A stretch of DNA of 64,000 nt. Origin: Thalassotalea crassostreae. GTDB lineage: Bacteria > Pseudomonadota > Gammaproteobacteria > Enterobacterales > Alteromonadaceae. The stretch is from assembly GCF_001831495.1 (NCBI RefSeq), contig NZ_CP017689.1:806001-870000 (forward strand), written 5' to 3'. Positions 28,383-38,835 of this stretch are shown piece by piece. The translations under genes were made by a program, and so were the position numbers. Below the pieces are notes generated by a model. The model was not told the origin of the DNA, searched no databases, and worked only from the letters and a program-made list of their open reading frames with translations. Numbering within the stretch: position 1 is the stretch's first letter; every line of letters begins with the position of its first letter.

Positions 28383-28388
28383 TATAAT
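28383..28388 (+). promoter_or_regulatory. ndk promoter -10
   Basis: A perfect TATAAT lies 42 bases before the ndk ATG. No convincing -35 stands 16-18 bases upstream. Confidence 0.5.
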
Positions 28389-28429
28389 CGCGCCAATTTT
28401 GAATACACATAATTAACAGAGGGCTTATC

Positions 28430-28861
28430 ATGGCTATCGAACGTACTTTTTCTATCGTAAAACCAGATGCAGTTGCTAAAAACGTAATTGGTTCTATCTA
28501 CAACCGTTTTGAATCAGCAGGTCTTAAGATCGTTGCTTCTAAAATGATCCACCTTAGCCGTGAAAAAGCTGAAGGTTTCTACGCTGAACACGCTGAACGT
28601 CCTTTCTTTGGCGCTTTAGTTGACTTCATGACTTCTGGTCCAGTTATGGTTCAAGTTTTAGAAGGCGAAAACGCTGTTCTTAAAAACCGTGAAATCATGG
28701 GTGCTACTAACCCAGCTGAAGCTTTAGCTGGTACTTTACGTCACGATTTCGCTGAGTCAATCGACGAAAACGCATGTCACGGTTCTGATGCTTTAGAATC
28801 AGCAGCACGTGAAATTGCTTACTTCTTCTCTGACGAAGAAATCTGCCCACGTACTCGTTAA
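28430..28861 (+). CDS. ndk: nucleoside diphosphate kinase
   Basis: A 143-residue enzyme, the same length as in E. coli, transferring the gamma-phosphate between nucleoside tri- and diphosphates. The phospho-accepting residue is His117 in [19 protein letters not shown] opens the protein and the [16 protein letters not shown] segment is intact. Codon use looks highly biased, as for an abundant protein. Its start is preceded by CAGAGGG. It opens the conserved ndk-to-der block but has hairpins after it. Confidence 0.97.
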   Translation: MAIERTFSIVKPDAVAKNVIGSIYNRFESAGLKIVASKMIHLSREKAEGFYAEHAERPFFGALVDFMTSGPVMVQVLEGENAVLKNREIMGATNPAEALAGTLRHDFAESIDENACHGSDALESAAREIAYFFSDEEICPRTR

Positions 28862-28880
28862 TTTAAACGAGTCAGGGAAT

Positions 28881-28943
28881 AAGCGCTAATTGAGTTAGCG
28901 CTTATGAGAAAGGATTTTACTATTTTGGTGAAATCCTTTTCTT
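28881..28943 (+). terminator. two hairpins after ndk
   Basis: AAGCGCTAA/TTAGCGCTT (28881-28903) is followed by AAAGGATTT/AAATCCTTT (28909-28939) with a T-rich tail. The second is the likelier terminator. Together they isolate ndk from rlmN. Confidence 0.75.
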
Positions 28944-29021
28944 GTTTTTAGCGATGACGTTTTATCACTTTGTTAACTTGCTTTTAGTTACTTCAGTTAA
29001 CAAAGTTATAACAATGTTAAA

Positions 29022-29050
29022 TTGTTTCGGTTGTACAAAATGTGTACAAT
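29022..29050 (+). promoter_or_regulatory. rlmN promoter overlapped by palindrome
   Basis: TTGTTT (29022-29027) and TACAAT (29045-29050) are spaced by 17 bases, a credible sigma-70 promoter. A perfect palindrome TTGTACA-AAATG-TGTACAA (29031-29049) covers the spacer and -10, so a bound protein would block it. It shares the TGTAC-N7-GTACA layout with 200-216. Confidence 0.55.
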
Positions 29051-29082
29051 TCACCCCCTATTAAATACGAGCGAGTTTTTAC

Positions 29083-30210
29083 ATGACCGATACTGCTGTT
29101 AAAAAGGTTAACTTATTAAATTTTGATCATCAGATGATGCGCGAGTTTTTTGCTGAAATAGGTGAAAAGCCTTTCCGTGCAGATCAAGTAATGAAGTGGA
29201 TTTACCACTTTGGTTACGATGACTTTGAAATGATGACCAATTTAAATAAAGTATTGCGTCAAAAACTACAACGTTTATGTGAAATCAAAGCACCAACGAT
29301 TTCAAACAAACAAGTCTCTGAAGATGGCACTATTAAATACGCATTGTTGCTAGAAGGTGGCCAAGAAGTTGAGACTGTTTGGATCCCTGAAAAAGAACGT
29401 GCCACTTTGTGTGTTTCGTCGCAAGTTGGCTGTGCATTAGAATGTACCTTCTGCGCTACAGGTGATCAGGGCTTTAACCGAAACTTATCGGTATCAGAAA
29501 TCATTGGTCAGGTTTGGCGTGTTGCTAATGACATTGGTGCGACCCGTATTGCCGGTACTCGTCCAATAACCAATATCGTAATGATGGGGATGGGTGAGCC
29601 ATTACTTAACATGAAGAATCTTATTCCATCACTTGATACCTTCTTAAATGATTTAGGCTATGGCTTATCAAAACGTCGAGTAACGGTAAGTACGTCAGGC
29701 GTTGTTCCTGCGTTAGATATGTTAAAAGAAAAAATTGATTGTGCCTTAGCAATTTCCGTTCACGCGCCAGATAATGCATTGCGTGATGTGCTTGTGCCAA
29801 TTAACAAAAAGTATCCGCTAGAAGACTTTCTTGAAGCGAGTCGTCGCTACATTGATGGCTCAAAAGCAAATAAACAAGTCACCGTAGAGTACGTAATGTT
29901 AGATCGTGTCAACGATTCTACAGATCAAGCCCATGAATTGGCTAAAGTATTAGAAGGTACGCCAAGTAAAATTAACTTAATACCATTTAATCCTTACCCT
30001 GGTTCACCTTATCAACGCCCAAGTAATTCACGTATCGATCGTTTCGATAAAGTGCTGCAAAGTTATGGCTTAACGGTAATCACTCGTCGTCCTCGCGGTG
30101 AAGATATTGACGCCGCTTGTGGTCAACTTGCAGGTGATGTTATTGATAGAACAAAACGTACTGCTCACAAACAAAAAAACAGCGATGAAATTTCGGTAAA
30201 AATGGTGTAA
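29083..30210 (+). CDS. rlmN: 23S rRNA A2503 / tRNA A37 C2-methyltransferase
   Basis: A 375-residue radical-SAM enzyme adding a methyl group to C2 of adenosine in 23S rRNA and some tRNAs. The cluster motif CALECTFC lies at about residues 120-127, the catalytic Glu in [12 protein letters not shown] precedes it, and the second catalytic Cys sits in AACGQLAG near residue 345. Cytosolic. It is the first gene of a rightward operon-like series through bamB. Confidence 0.96.
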   Translation: MTDTAVKKVNLLNFDHQMMREFFAEIGEKPFRADQVMKWIYHFGYDDFEMMTNLNKVLRQKLQRLCEIKAPTISNKQVSEDGTIKYALLLEGGQEVETVWIPEKERATLCVSSQVGCALECTFCATGDQGFNRNLSVSEIIGQVWRVANDIGATRIAGTRPITNIVMMGMGEPLLNMKNLIPSLDTFLNDLGYGLSKRRVTVSTSGVVPALDMLKEKIDCALAISVHAPDNALRDVLVPINKKYPLEDFLEASRRYIDGSKANKQVTVEYVMLDRVNDSTDQAHELAKVLEGTPSKINLIPFNPYPGSPYQRPSNSRIDRFDKVLQSYGLTVITRRPRGEDIDAACGQLAGDVIDRTKRTAHKQKNSDEISVKMV

Positions 30211-30279
30211 TTGTTTGCATTGCAAGGTAAGCTAGGTAAATTCCTAGCTTACAAAAACAATTATAGTAGAGAGCTGTTT

Positions 30280-31596
30280 ATGCAAAACTTTATACGGAGC
30301 GGCAGTAAACTTGCCATAGTAATGTTGGCATTAGGTGTTACTAGCGCTTGTGTAACTCAAAATTTCGCGGAAGATAAACCGGTAGTTGACCGAGATTATA
30401 GCGACGATCAAGTTGCCCGCACTCGTATTTCCTTAGCTTTCAGTTACCTTAAACGCGGTAATATGCAACAAGCTAAATTCAACCTTGAAAAAGCTAAAGA
30501 GTATTCACCAAACTTAGTCGATGTTTACACCGCATTTGCTCATTACTACGAAGCTGTAGGTGAATTAGAGCAAACTGAAGAAGCCTACTTACATGCGCTT
30601 TCCCTTGACGATCAAGACGCCAATACGTTAAATAATTTCGGCGTATTTTTATGTCGTAATGAACGCGTTGAAGAAGCTGAAGGTTACTTCATGCAGGCAA
30701 TCAGAGTGCCAACCTATGTACGCGTATCAGAAAGTTATGAAAATATCGGTTTATGTTATTTAAAAGTCGATAACTTTGAAAAAGCCGAAGAAGCGATAAC
30801 CCGCAGTATTATGCATAGCCCAAATAGAGCGTCTAGCTTAATGCAGATGGCGCAATTGCAATATGCAATGGGTGATTATGATGCAAGTAGCATGTATTTA
30901 GGTCGCTATGAATTAGCCACTAGACGTTTTACACCGCAAGCGATCGCTTTAGCATTTAAAGTGAACCAAAAAATGGGTAATACAGAGATTGCCAATAACT
31001 ATGCGACCATGTTACTTAAAATGTTCCCTGAATCAGTGCAATCGAAAGCCTATCTTGATAATGAATTAGCGAAAATTGATGCCGATGACGTTGCCATTCG
31101 CTATCAAAAATATAAATTGTTGCAATCTGGCGTAAAAGTAGATGCCAAACCTGTTGTGGTTGCTCGTAAGAAGCCGCCAACGGCTGAAACCGTTGTACCG
31201 CAGCCACAACCAAAACCACAAAGCGTAGTTCAGCAAGAAAAACCTGCTGTAAATGCAACTAATGGCCAGCAAAATAGTCAAAATGCTGTTAAACATGGGC
31301 ATTTGGTTAAGCAACAAAAACAAACAACGACTGTCGTAACACCTCCGCCACAACAAAATGTGAAGTCGGCGGTTGTGCAAACACCAGTAGTGCAGCAAAA
31401 TACACACACAAATACGCAACCGACGTCAACAACGGTCAAAAATAGCGATGTTGAACATGTTGTGCAAAAAGGTGAAAACCTTTATCAAATTTCGATAAAG
31501 TATAATGTTATGATTAATACCCTTCGTCGCTGGAATAATTTGAAGTCAGAAGATATTCAAGTAGGCCAAGTATTGAAGATTAAGAAACCGGATTAA
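30280..31596 (+). CDS. pilW: PilW-like type IV pilus lipoprotein with C-terminal LysM
   Basis: A 438-residue predicted outer-membrane lipoprotein. The signal peptide ends at Cys24 (VTSAC). TPR repeats run from about 40 to 250, as in PilW/PilF, which stabilise type IV pili and help PilQ assemble. A Pro/Gln/Val-rich linker (about 290-385) leads to a LysM peptidoglycan-binding domain at about 391-436 (HVVQKGENLYQISIKYNV). Standard PilW proteins are about 250 residues and lack LysM. I start at ATG 30280 because it gives a clean signal peptide; the in-frame TTG at 30211 abuts the rlmN stop. Confidence 0.87.
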   Translation: MQNFIRSGSKLAIVMLALGVTSACVTQNFAEDKPVVDRDYSDDQVARTRISLAFSYLKRGNMQQAKFNLEKAKEYSPNLVDVYTAFAHYYEAVGELEQTEEAYLHALSLDDQDANTLNNFGVFLCRNERVEEAEGYFMQAIRVPTYVRVSESYENIGLCYLKVDNFEKAEEAITRSIMHSPNRASSLMQMAQLQYAMGDYDASSMYLGRYELATRRFTPQAIALAFKVNQKMGNTEIANNYATMLLKMFPESVQSKAYLDNELAKIDADDVAIRYQKYKLLQSGVKVDAKPVVVARKKPPTAETVVPQPQPKPQSVVQQEKPAVNATNGQQNSQNAVKHGHLVKQQKQTTTVVTPPPQQNVKSAVVQTPVVQQNTHTNTQPTSTTVKNSDVEHVVQKGENLYQISIKYNVMINTLRRWNNLKSEDIQVGQVLKIKKPD

Positions 31597-31602
31597 AGAT
31601 TA

Positions 31603-32568
31603 ATGAGTAATGACAAAGAACCTATTGATATCAGTGAAGATATTGAAGTTGTAGGGCCAGGTCACATACTTCGTGAAGCCAGAAAAAAAGCAGGATTAAG
31701 TATTGCGGATGTCGCACAACGCTTGAATTTACGAGTGACACTCGTGCAAGAAATTGAAGCAGAGGAGTATGATGGCAATACACCTGAAACATTCGTTCGT
31801 GGTTATCTGCGCAATTACGCTCGACTTGTGGGCGTTGATCAGGAAGAGATTTTAGCCAGCTACGAAATGCTTGGAGTGGCTAAACAGCAGGGTGATGAAA
31901 TGAAAAGTTTCTCACAAATTACCCGCAAAAAGGCTGAAAATAATCGATTGATGCTTGTTATATACTTAATCGTATTTGCATTAATTGTGATGACTTTTGT
32001 TTGGTATTGGCAAGATAATGCGGCAAACAATGAACCGAGTGAAGTCATTGATACCATTTCCGATCCATTAGCGTCGAGTGAACAAGGCGATGTATCTGCC
32101 AATGACTCAATTCAATTAGCGTCATCAACTGATGATGAAGTAGAACTAACGACTAATGATATTGACGAAGTTGCCCAGGATGATCAGCTGATATTTAATA
32201 ACTCAACTGAATCAACTGCCGATGAAAACGTTGAAACCAATACCGAGCTTGAAAGCGCAGAAAATGACGCTGTTCTAGTTGACGAAACAGAGCAAGCAGA
32301 AATAGCGGTTGAGCAACCTGCAGTTTTAGACACCTTTAGTTTTACTTTCTCCGGTGATTGCTGGGTAAATATTTTCGATGCAGACGGTAAACGTTTAGCT
32401 TGGGGAATAAAAAAATCTGGCTATGTAATGACATTAACTGGTGCTACGCCGTTTTCAATTACACTTGGAAAACCTGAATTAGTAGAAATTGATTACAATC
32501 AACAAGCCATTGATATGAGTCAATTTCAACAAGGCCAAATTGCAAAGTTTGTTTGGCCTAAACAATAG
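31603..32568 (+). CDS. rodZ: cytoskeleton protein RodZ
   Basis: A 321-residue bitopic membrane protein. A helix-turn-helix domain at about 18-85 binds MreB, one membrane segment lies at about 116-136, an acidic low-complexity spacer runs from about 140 to 240, and a periplasmic DUF4115 domain at about 245-315 (FSGDCWVNIFDADGKRLAWG) closes it. RodZ links MreB to the elongation machinery and sets rod shape. It starts six bases after the pilW stop and lies between pilW and ispG as in other gammaproteobacteria. Confidence 0.94.
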   Translation: MSNDKEPIDISEDIEVVGPGHILREARKKAGLSIADVAQRLNLRVTLVQEIEAEEYDGNTPETFVRGYLRNYARLVGVDQEEILASYEMLGVAKQQGDEMKSFSQITRKKAENNRLMLVIYLIVFALIVMTFVWYWQDNAANNEPSEVIDTISDPLASSEQGDVSANDSIQLASSTDDEVELTTNDIDEVAQDDQLIFNNSTESTADENVETNTELESAENDAVLVDETEQAEIAVEQPAVLDTFSFTFSGDCWVNIFDADGKRLAWGIKKSGYVMTLTGATPFSITLGKPELVEIDYNQQAIDMSQFQQGQIAKFVWPKQ

Positions 32569-32644
32569 TAAGACAATATTTTAGTTGCCTGTTTTTCAAT
32601 AGTCAGTTGCAACCAAGTCATTTAAGACAAAACTTAGAGTTATT

Positions 32645-33760
32645 ATGTTTAGTGAAAACCCAATAAAACGTCGTAAAACCAAACAAATCATGGTTGGCAA
32701 TGTACCTGTAGGTGGCGGAGCACCAATTAGTGTTCAGTCGATGACGAATACTTTAACGACTGATGTTCAGGCTACCGTCAATCAAATCAAAGCCCTTGAA
32801 AATGTTGGTGCTGATATTGTTCGTGTTAGTGTTCCGACGATGGATGCTGCCGAAGCGTTTAAACAAATTAAGCAACAAGTGAAAGTGCCGTTAGTCGCCG
32901 ACATTCATTTTGATTATCGAATTGCCTTAAAAGTGGCTGAGTATGGTGTTGATTGTCTGCGAATTAATCCTGGCAACATCGGCCGTGAAGACCGAGTTCG
33001 TGCCGTTGTCGATGCTGCGCGCGACAAAAATATCCCTATTCGAATCGGTGTTAATGGCGGTTCGTTAGAACGTGATATTCAAGAGAAATATAGAGAACCT
33101 ACACCTGAAGCATTACTAGAATCTGCGATGCGTCATGTCGATATATTAGACCGTTTAAACTTCGATCAATTTAAAGTAAGTGTTAAGGCATCAGACGTAT
33201 TTTTAGCCGTTGGTGCATACCGTTTATTATCGAATCAAATTGATAATCCATTGCATTTGGGGATTACAGAAGCCGGTGGTTTTCGATCTGGAACTGTGAA
33301 GTCTTCTGTTGGATTAGGCATGTTATTAGCCGAAGGTATTGGTGACACTTTACGAGTATCACTTGCCGCAGATCCGGTACAAGAAATCAAAGTTGGTTTT
33401 GATATATTAAAATCACTGCGCTTGCGTTCTCGTGGTATCAATTTCATTGCTTGTCCAAGTTGTTCTCGCCAAGAGTTCGATGTTATTTCTACTGTCAATG
33501 CCCTTGAAGAGCGACTTGAAGATATTCTCACTCCTATGGATGTTTCCATTATTGGTTGTGTAGTTAATGGTCCTGGTGAAGCGTTAGTTTCGGATTTAGG
33601 CCTAACCGGTGGCGCTAAAAAATCAGGATTTTACTTAGATGGTGAGCGTCAAAGAGAGCGCATTGATAACTCAGATGTTATCGATCAGCTAGAGCGAAAA
33701 ATTCGAGCAAAAGCCGATTTAATTAACCCCGATAAAAAAATAGATATTAAAGAAGTGTAA
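32645..33760 (+). CDS. ispG: 4-hydroxy-3-methylbut-2-enyl diphosphate synthase
   Basis: A 371-residue [4Fe-4S] enzyme of the MEP isoprenoid pathway, converting MEcPP to HMBPP. The TIM-barrel opening [20 protein letters not shown] and the SVQSMTNT segment are typical. The cluster cysteines are in ACPSC and in [11 protein letters not shown] near the C terminus. Length equals that of E. coli IspG (372). It lies between rodZ and hisS as usual. Confidence 0.97.
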   Translation: MFSENPIKRRKTKQIMVGNVPVGGGAPISVQSMTNTLTTDVQATVNQIKALENVGADIVRVSVPTMDAAEAFKQIKQQVKVPLVADIHFDYRIALKVAEYGVDCLRINPGNIGREDRVRAVVDAARDKNIPIRIGVNGGSLERDIQEKYREPTPEALLESAMRHVDILDRLNFDQFKVSVKASDVFLAVGAYRLLSNQIDNPLHLGITEAGGFRSGTVKSSVGLGMLLAEGIGDTLRVSLAADPVQEIKVGFDILKSLRLRSRGINFIACPSCSRQEFDVISTVNALEERLEDILTPMDVSIIGCVVNGPGEALVSDLGLTGGAKKSGFYLDGERQRERIDNSDVIDQLERKIRAKADLINPDKKIDIKEV

Positions 33761-33797
33761 ATATCACTTAATATCTATGCTAAATGTGGCGTTATTG

Positions 33798-33827
33798 TTG
33801 TAAGAATAAGCAATAATGCCCTATAAT
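33798..33827 (+). promoter_or_regulatory. hisS promoter
   Basis: TTGTAA (33798-33803) and TATAAT (33822-33827) with an 18-base spacer, 65 bases before the hisS start codon. A good sigma-70 match, giving hisS and downstream genes a start separate from ispG. Confidence 0.65.
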
Positions 33828-33847
33828 GCCCACCTTTAATTTTTAAA

Positions 33848-33869
33848 ATACCAAGTTTATGCTTGGTAT
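33848..33869 (+). other. hairpin in hisS leader
   Basis: ATACCAAG and CTTGGTAT form a perfect 8-base-pair stem with a six-base loop between the hisS promoter and start codon. No U-run follows, so it is not a terminator. It ends about 22 bases before the GTG start. Confidence 0.45.
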
Positions 33870-33891
33870 AATTTTCAAGAGACGTACATAA

Positions 33892-35166
33892 GTGAGTAAA
33901 GCTATTCAAGCAATCCGTGGCATGAATGACTGTTTGCCGGGTGAAACCAACAAATGGCAAATGGTTGAGCAAGTAATGCGTCGCGTTGCAGGCAATTATG
34001 GTTATGCGGAAATTCGTATGCCAGTCGTTGAGTCTACAAACCTTTTTAAACGCGGTATTGGTGAAGTTACCGATATTGTTGAAAAAGAAATGTACACCTT
34101 TGAAGATCGCAACGGTGATAGTTTAACACTGCGCCCTGAAGGCACAGCAAGTTGTGTGCGAGCTGGTAATCAGCATGGTTTACTATATAACCAAGAACAA
34201 CGTCTTTGGTATATGGGCCCAATGTTTAGACATGAACGTCCACAAAAAGGTCGTTACCGTCAGTTCCATCAATTCGGTATAGAAAGCTATGGAATTGCGA
34301 GTTCAGACATCGATGCAGAAGTAATTATGTTAAGTGCTCGTCTTTGGAAGGAACTTGGCATCAATGAATTTGTCACACTAGAGTTGAACTCTCTTGGTTC
34401 AAACCAGGCACGTGCAGATTACCGTGATGCGTTAGTGGTATTTTTAACGGAACATGAAAGCAAACTTGATGACGACTCAAAGCGTCGTATGCATTCAAAT
34501 CCGTTGCGTGTGTTAGACAGTAAGAATAAAGACGTGCAAGCATTATTGATTGATGCGCCTAAATTATCTGAATACTTAGATGAAGAATCAGTAGAACACT
34601 TTGCTGGTTTAACAAAACGTTTAGATGCTGCGGGTATTAAGTACACCATTAATGAGCGTTTGGTACGAGGCTTGGATTATTACAATCGTACCGTGTTTGA
34701 ATGGGTTACAGACAGCTTAGGTGCACAAGGTACAGTGTGTGCTGGCGGTCGTTACGATGGCCTTGTTGAACAGCTTGGTGGTAAAGGTACACCGGCAGTC
34801 GGTTTTGCTTTAGGCATTGAACGATTAGTCTTAATGTTGACTGAACTTGAAAAGCTTGAAAATATTAGAGCAACAACAGATGTCTATGTGGTAATGTCTG
34901 GTGAACAAGCAGAAATTACCGGTGTTGCTTTAGCTGAACAATGGCGCGATGACGTCGCTGAAATAAGAATTCAAACTCACTGCGGTGGCGGTAAGTTTAA
35001 TAAACAAATGAAACGCGCAGATAAATCAGGTGCAAAAATAGCTGTGATTTTAGGTGATTCTGAAATTGAAAATCAGCAAGCAACGATTAAATATTTACGT
35101 GAAAATAAAGAGCAACAATCAGTACCATTTGCACAAATGGCTGCTGTTTTAACAGAATTAATTTAA
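33892..35166 (+). CDS. hisS: histidyl-tRNA synthetase
   Basis: A 424-residue class II synthetase (E. coli 424). Motifs are [14 protein letters not shown] at the N terminus, [27 protein letters not shown] (motif 2), [13 protein letters not shown] (histidine-binding) and a motif-3 [12 protein letters not shown]. It begins with GTG. The AAGAGA ribosome site is about 11 bases upstream. Confidence 0.97.
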   Translation: MSKAIQAIRGMNDCLPGETNKWQMVEQVMRRVAGNYGYAEIRMPVVESTNLFKRGIGEVTDIVEKEMYTFEDRNGDSLTLRPEGTASCVRAGNQHGLLYNQEQRLWYMGPMFRHERPQKGRYRQFHQFGIESYGIASSDIDAEVIMLSARLWKELGINEFVTLELNSLGSNQARADYRDALVVFLTEHESKLDDDSKRRMHSNPLRVLDSKNKDVQALLIDAPKLSEYLDEESVEHFAGLTKRLDAAGIKYTINERLVRGLDYYNRTVFEWVTDSLGAQGTVCAGGRYDGLVEQLGGKGTPAVGFALGIERLVLMLTELEKLENIRATTDVYVVMSGEQAEITGVALAEQWRDDVAEIRIQTHCGGGKFNKQMKRADKSGAKIAVILGDSEIENQQATIKYLRENKEQQSVPFAQMAAVLTELI

Positions 35167-35176
35167 GGGTAGTAAA

Positions 35177-35809
35177 GTGGAAGCATATCAAACTGAAGAA
35201 CAGCAAGTTGAAGCGATTAAAAAATACTGGAAAGACAACGGTAATTCTATAATCGCTGGTTTAGTAATTGGCCTAGGTGGATTTGTTGGTTGGAACTTGT
35301 ATCAAGAGAGCCAAGTTGAAGCGCAATACGTTGCAGCGGCAGAATATCAACAAACGATTGAAAACTACGCCAACGAAACCGAAGGTTTCCGAGAGAATAC
35401 TGAGCAATTTATCGCCGCTAACCAAGGTACAGCATATTCATCATTAGCAGCAATGGCATTAGCAAAAGATGCAGTTAGCCATCAAGATTGGGTCGGTGCT
35501 GAAAAACACTTAACTACGGCAATCACTAATGCAGAAAGCGCTGACCTTAAAGCGATTGCAACATTGCGTTTAGCTCGTGTTCAAGTACAACAACAAGCTT
35601 ACGAAAAAGCATTAGCAACACTGGCAAACCCTCTACCAGAATCATACCTAGCAGATGTTGAAGAAATTAAAGGTGATACATATCTACTTCAAGGCAATAA
35701 AGAATTAGCACGCACTGCATACCAAGCAGCTGCCAATGCAGGCGGTTTAGAAACTAACCCTACATTACAAACTAAAATAGATGATTTAGCTGTAGTTGTC
35801 GCCGGTTAG
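35177..35809 (+). CDS. yfgM: YfgM-family SecYEG-associated TPR protein
   Basis: A 210-residue inner-membrane protein. A single N-terminal anchor at about 25-44 (SIIAGLVIGLGGFVGWNLY) leads to a periplasmic tetratricopeptide region. YfgM partners with PpiD at the Sec translocon. The gene lies between hisS and bamB as in E. coli. It starts with GTG ten bases after hisS. Confidence 0.92.
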   Translation: MEAYQTEEQQVEAIKKYWKDNGNSIIAGLVIGLGGFVGWNLYQESQVEAQYVAAAEYQQTIENYANETEGFRENTEQFIAANQGTAYSSLAAMALAKDAVSHQDWVGAEKHLTTAITNAESADLKAIATLRLARVQVQQQAYEKALATLANPLPESYLADVEEIKGDTYLLQGNKELARTAYQAAANAGGLETNPTLQTKIDDLAVVVAG

Positions 35810-35818
35810 GAGACTATT

Positions 35819-37039
35819 TTGAATATATTGAATAAACGTCTCGTTGCTTCTTTATTGCTAGCAACAACATTATTTGCTTGTTCATCAGACGATGAAGAAG
35901 AAATAAATCCGGTTGCAGAATTAACCGAAATCGATGAATTGTTTGAGCCTGAAGTAAAGTGGAGTATGAGCACCGACGGTGTAGAACATTACTTTTCAAG
36001 GTTACAACCAGCAATTTCAAAAGATAAAGTTTACGTTTCAGGTCGCTCTGGTGATGCTTACGCATTAGATATCGCCACTGGTGATGAAATATGGTCGGCT
36101 GACCTAAGTGATATTCATAACGAATTAGGCTTTTTTGATGATCCAATTCCTGCTCGTATTTCTGGCGGTGCTTCCGTTGGCTACGGCATGGTGATTTGGG
36201 GTAGTGAAAACGGTGATGTATTTGCATTGGAGCTGGAAACCGGTGAACTGGTTTGGCAAGCGAAGGTGGCAGGTGAAGTAATTTCAAAACCTGCCTTTGA
36301 TAGCAATTTAGTTATTGTAAATACCGCCGCTGGGGCTTTAGTAGCACTTGACAGAGACACAGGTGAAGAGCGCTGGAAAGTAGAGCAAGCTGTGCCACCA
36401 TTGTCATTGCGTGGTGTCAGTGGCGTAGCCACATCTTCTGGTGGTGCCTTTATAGGTAGTGCAGCTGGAGAAGTTGTCGTTGTTGTTATCGAGAACGGTC
36501 AACAAGGCTGGGCTGCTGATATTGGTGAAGCTAGTGGCGCGACTGAATTAGAACGTATTGTTGATGTTGACGTAACACCAGTAATCTTCGGCGATAAAAT
36601 TTATGCGATTTCATCAAATGGTAACTTAGCTGCAATTGAATTACGCAGTGGACGTGTACTTTGGAAACGTAGTTATTCTTCATACCGCCAATTAACAATT
36701 AGCGGCAACAGAATTTTCGCAACAGATATTCAAGGCCATGTATATGCAATTAATCGTAATTCTGGCATGGAATTATGGAGTAACTTATTGCTAACTAATC
36801 GTGGAACTACCGGTGTTGCCGCAATTGATAATTATGCTGTAGTAGGTGACTTTGAAGGTTATTTACACTGGATAGATAAGACGTCAGGTGAAATCGTTGC
36901 ACGTCATCAGATTGATGATAGTGGCATTTATGTGACACCTATCGTTCATGAAAATTTAATCTACGCACAAACACGTGATGGCGAATTAGAAGTTATCGCA
37001 ACGCCAGATGTTATTGCAGTAGACGAAAGCAAAGATTAA
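35819..37039 (+). CDS. bamB: outer-membrane assembly lipoprotein BamB
   Basis: A 406-residue lipoprotein of the BAM complex that inserts beta-barrels. The signal peptide ends in the lipobox LFAC with Cys20. An eight-bladed propeller of PQQ-like repeats follows, for example GDAYALDIATGDEIW and GALVALDRDTGEERW. TTG is the start codon, supported by GGAG seven bases upstream. It starts nine bases after yfgM. Confidence 0.95.
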   Translation: MNILNKRLVASLLLATTLFACSSDDEEEINPVAELTEIDELFEPEVKWSMSTDGVEHYFSRLQPAISKDKVYVSGRSGDAYALDIATGDEIWSADLSDIHNELGFFDDPIPARISGGASVGYGMVIWGSENGDVFALELETGELVWQAKVAGEVISKPAFDSNLVIVNTAAGALVALDRDTGEERWKVEQAVPPLSLRGVSGVATSSGGAFIGSAAGEVVVVVIENGQQGWAADIGEASGATELERIVDVDVTPVIFGDKIYAISSNGNLAAIELRSGRVLWKRSYSSYRQLTISGNRIFATDIQGHVYAINRNSGMELWSNLLLTNRGTTGVAAIDNYAVVGDFEGYLHWIDKTSGEIVARHQIDDSGIYVTPIVHENLIYAQTRDGELEVIATPDVIAVDESKD

Positions 37040-37122
37040 TCATTGGATTAATATAGAGTACATCTTCTAACAGTTATTTAACTATTAGATTGTTAGAATA
37101 AACAACTCTTTGCTAAAGTTAA

Positions 37123-37151
37123 AACGGCTCCGTAATAATTACGGGGCCGTT
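37123..37151 (+). terminator. terminator after bamB
   Basis: AACGGCTCCGTAA pairs with TTACGGGGCCGTT (one G-U) around a TAA loop, followed by a T-rich tail. It ends the hisS-bamB unit before der. Confidence 0.85.
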
Positions 37152-37185
37152 ATTTATTTTATGTTTTTTAATTTTTGAGGTAGCC

Positions 37186-38658
37186 ATGCTTCCTGTTGTC
37201 GCCCTAGTGGGTCGCCCAAATGTGGGTAAATCAACATTATTTAATCGTTTAACTCGAACACGTGACGCGTTAGTTGCTGACTTTCCGGGATTAACCCGCG
37301 ACCGCCAGTACGGCCAAGCCGATGTCGAAGGATTGCCTTTTATCGTCATTGATACCGGTGGTATTGAAGGTGACGAGCAAGGTATTGATGCAAAAATGGC
37401 AGAGCAATCATTGATGGCTATCGATGAAGCGGATGCTGTTTTATTTATGGTTGATGCAAGAGCAGGTTTAACTGCTGCAGACCAAGCGATTAGTGAGCAC
37501 TTACGTAAGCAAAGTAAAAAAGTATTTTTAGTTGCCAATAAAATTGATGGTGTTGATGCTGATTCTGCAATTGCCGAATTTTATAACCTTGGTCTAGGCG
37601 AAGTTCACCCGATTGCTGCGGCGCATAACCGTGGTGTTACTCAGTTGATTAATCTTGCGTTAGCTCCGCATATCGAAGATATTAGTGACGAAGAAGAAAC
37701 AGATGAAGAAGATGAGTTTTTAGACCTTGCTGAAGGTGAAGAATTCGACGATAGCAATGAAACACAGCAAGACGATAAGATTAAACTTTCTATTGTTGGT
37801 AAACCGAATGTTGGTAAATCAACTCTAATTAATCGTATTTTGGGTGAAGAACGTGTTGTGGTTTACGACATGCCTGGTACGACACGTGACAGTGTGTATA
37901 TTCCAATGGAACGTGGTGAAAGAGAGTATACGTTAATCGACACAGCCGGTATTCGTCGTCGTAAAAATATGACTGAAGCTATCGAAAAATTTTCGGTAGT
38001 AAAAACTCTTCAAGCCATTGAAGATTCAAACGTATGTTTATTAGTAATGGATGCTCGTGAAGGTATTACTGACCAAGATTTAAGCTTGTTAGGTTTTATC
38101 TTAAACTCAGGTCGCTCACTGGTTATCGCAATCAATAAATGGGATGGTCTAGATAACGACGTAAAAGAACGTATAAAGTCTGAACTCGATAGACGTTTAG
38201 GGTTTATCGATTTTGCCCGTATTCACTTTATCTCAGCGCTACATGGTACAGGTGTTGGTCACTTGTTTGAGTCGGTCGAAGAAGCATTCGATAGTGCGAC
38301 TAAACGTACCTCGACAGCAATGCTAACCAAGATCATGGAAATGGCTGCGTTTGATCACCAACCGCCGCTTATTCGCGGTAATCGTGTTAAGTTGAAATAT
38401 GCTCATGCTGGTGGTTATAACCCGCCATTGATTGTTATTCACGGTAATTTAGTGGATGCATTACCGGCATCTTATAAGCGTTACTTGATTAACTATTTCA
38501 GAAAATCGCTGAAAATTATGGGTACGCCAATCAAAGTAGAATTTAGAGGCACAGTTAACCCATTTGCCGGTAAGCGTAAATTGACTTATACCGAGAAGAA
38601 GAAAAAGGCTCGTGAAACTCAAGGGTGGAGTGAAGAGGCAAAAGCTAAAAAGAAATAG
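37186..38658 (+). CDS. der: ribosome-associated GTPase Der (EngA)
   Basis: A 490-residue double GTPase needed for 50S assembly. Two G domains carry P-loops [12 protein letters not shown] (residue 8 on) and [12 protein letters not shown] (about residue 205), separated by an acidic linker ([18 protein letters not shown]). A KH-like domain follows at about 380-470 and the tail is Lys-rich. Length is the same as in E. coli. Confidence 0.97.
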   Translation: MLPVVALVGRPNVGKSTLFNRLTRTRDALVADFPGLTRDRQYGQADVEGLPFIVIDTGGIEGDEQGIDAKMAEQSLMAIDEADAVLFMVDARAGLTAADQAISEHLRKQSKKVFLVANKIDGVDADSAIAEFYNLGLGEVHPIAAAHNRGVTQLINLALAPHIEDISDEEETDEEDEFLDLAEGEEFDDSNETQQDDKIKLSIVGKPNVGKSTLINRILGEERVVVYDMPGTTRDSVYIPMERGEREYTLIDTAGIRRRKNMTEAIEKFSVVKTLQAIEDSNVCLLVMDAREGITDQDLSLLGFILNSGRSLVIAINKWDGLDNDVKERIKSELDRRLGFIDFARIHFISALHGTGVGHLFESVEEAFDSATKRTSTAMLTKIMEMAAFDHQPPLIRGNRVKLKYAHAGGYNPPLIVIHGNLVDALPASYKRYLINYFRKSLKIMGTPIKVEFRGTVNPFAGKRKLTYTEKKKKARETQGWSEEAKAKKK

Positions 38659-38699
38659 CTTAAAACAAATAGCTAAGCGATAAACTCGCTTAAAATATT

Positions 38700-38730
38700 A
38701 AGGCTGCATTATATAAATGCGGCCTTTTTT
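38700..38730 (+). terminator. terminator after der
   Basis: AAGGCTGCAT pairs with ATGCGGCCTT (one G-U) and is followed by a run of T. Confidence 0.88.
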
Positions 38731-38835
38731 ATGAGCTAAAAGTACTATTTTTATAACGTTTTTCAAATAGATAAACTATATTAATAACAACTGTTTATCT
38801 CAATTGGTATTACTCACTGTTTGTTAGGGACGAAA

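Larger units (their letters stand above)
28094..28429. other. divergent intergenic region OM barrel / ndk
   Basis: About 335 AT-rich bases. They hold a near-perfect 20-base palindrome (28230-28249) and the ndk -10 element (28383-28388). No coding frame is seen. Confidence 0.6.

Noticed and set aside
31016..31419. Leftward frames opposite pilW
   Set aside because: They are antisense to the Gln/Pro-rich linker, whose repetitive codons keep the reverse frames open; no motif or ribosome site is seen.
35814..36287. 157-codon frame opposite bamB
   Set aside because: Antisense to a well-supported BamB, His/Leu-rich from repeat codons, with no family match.
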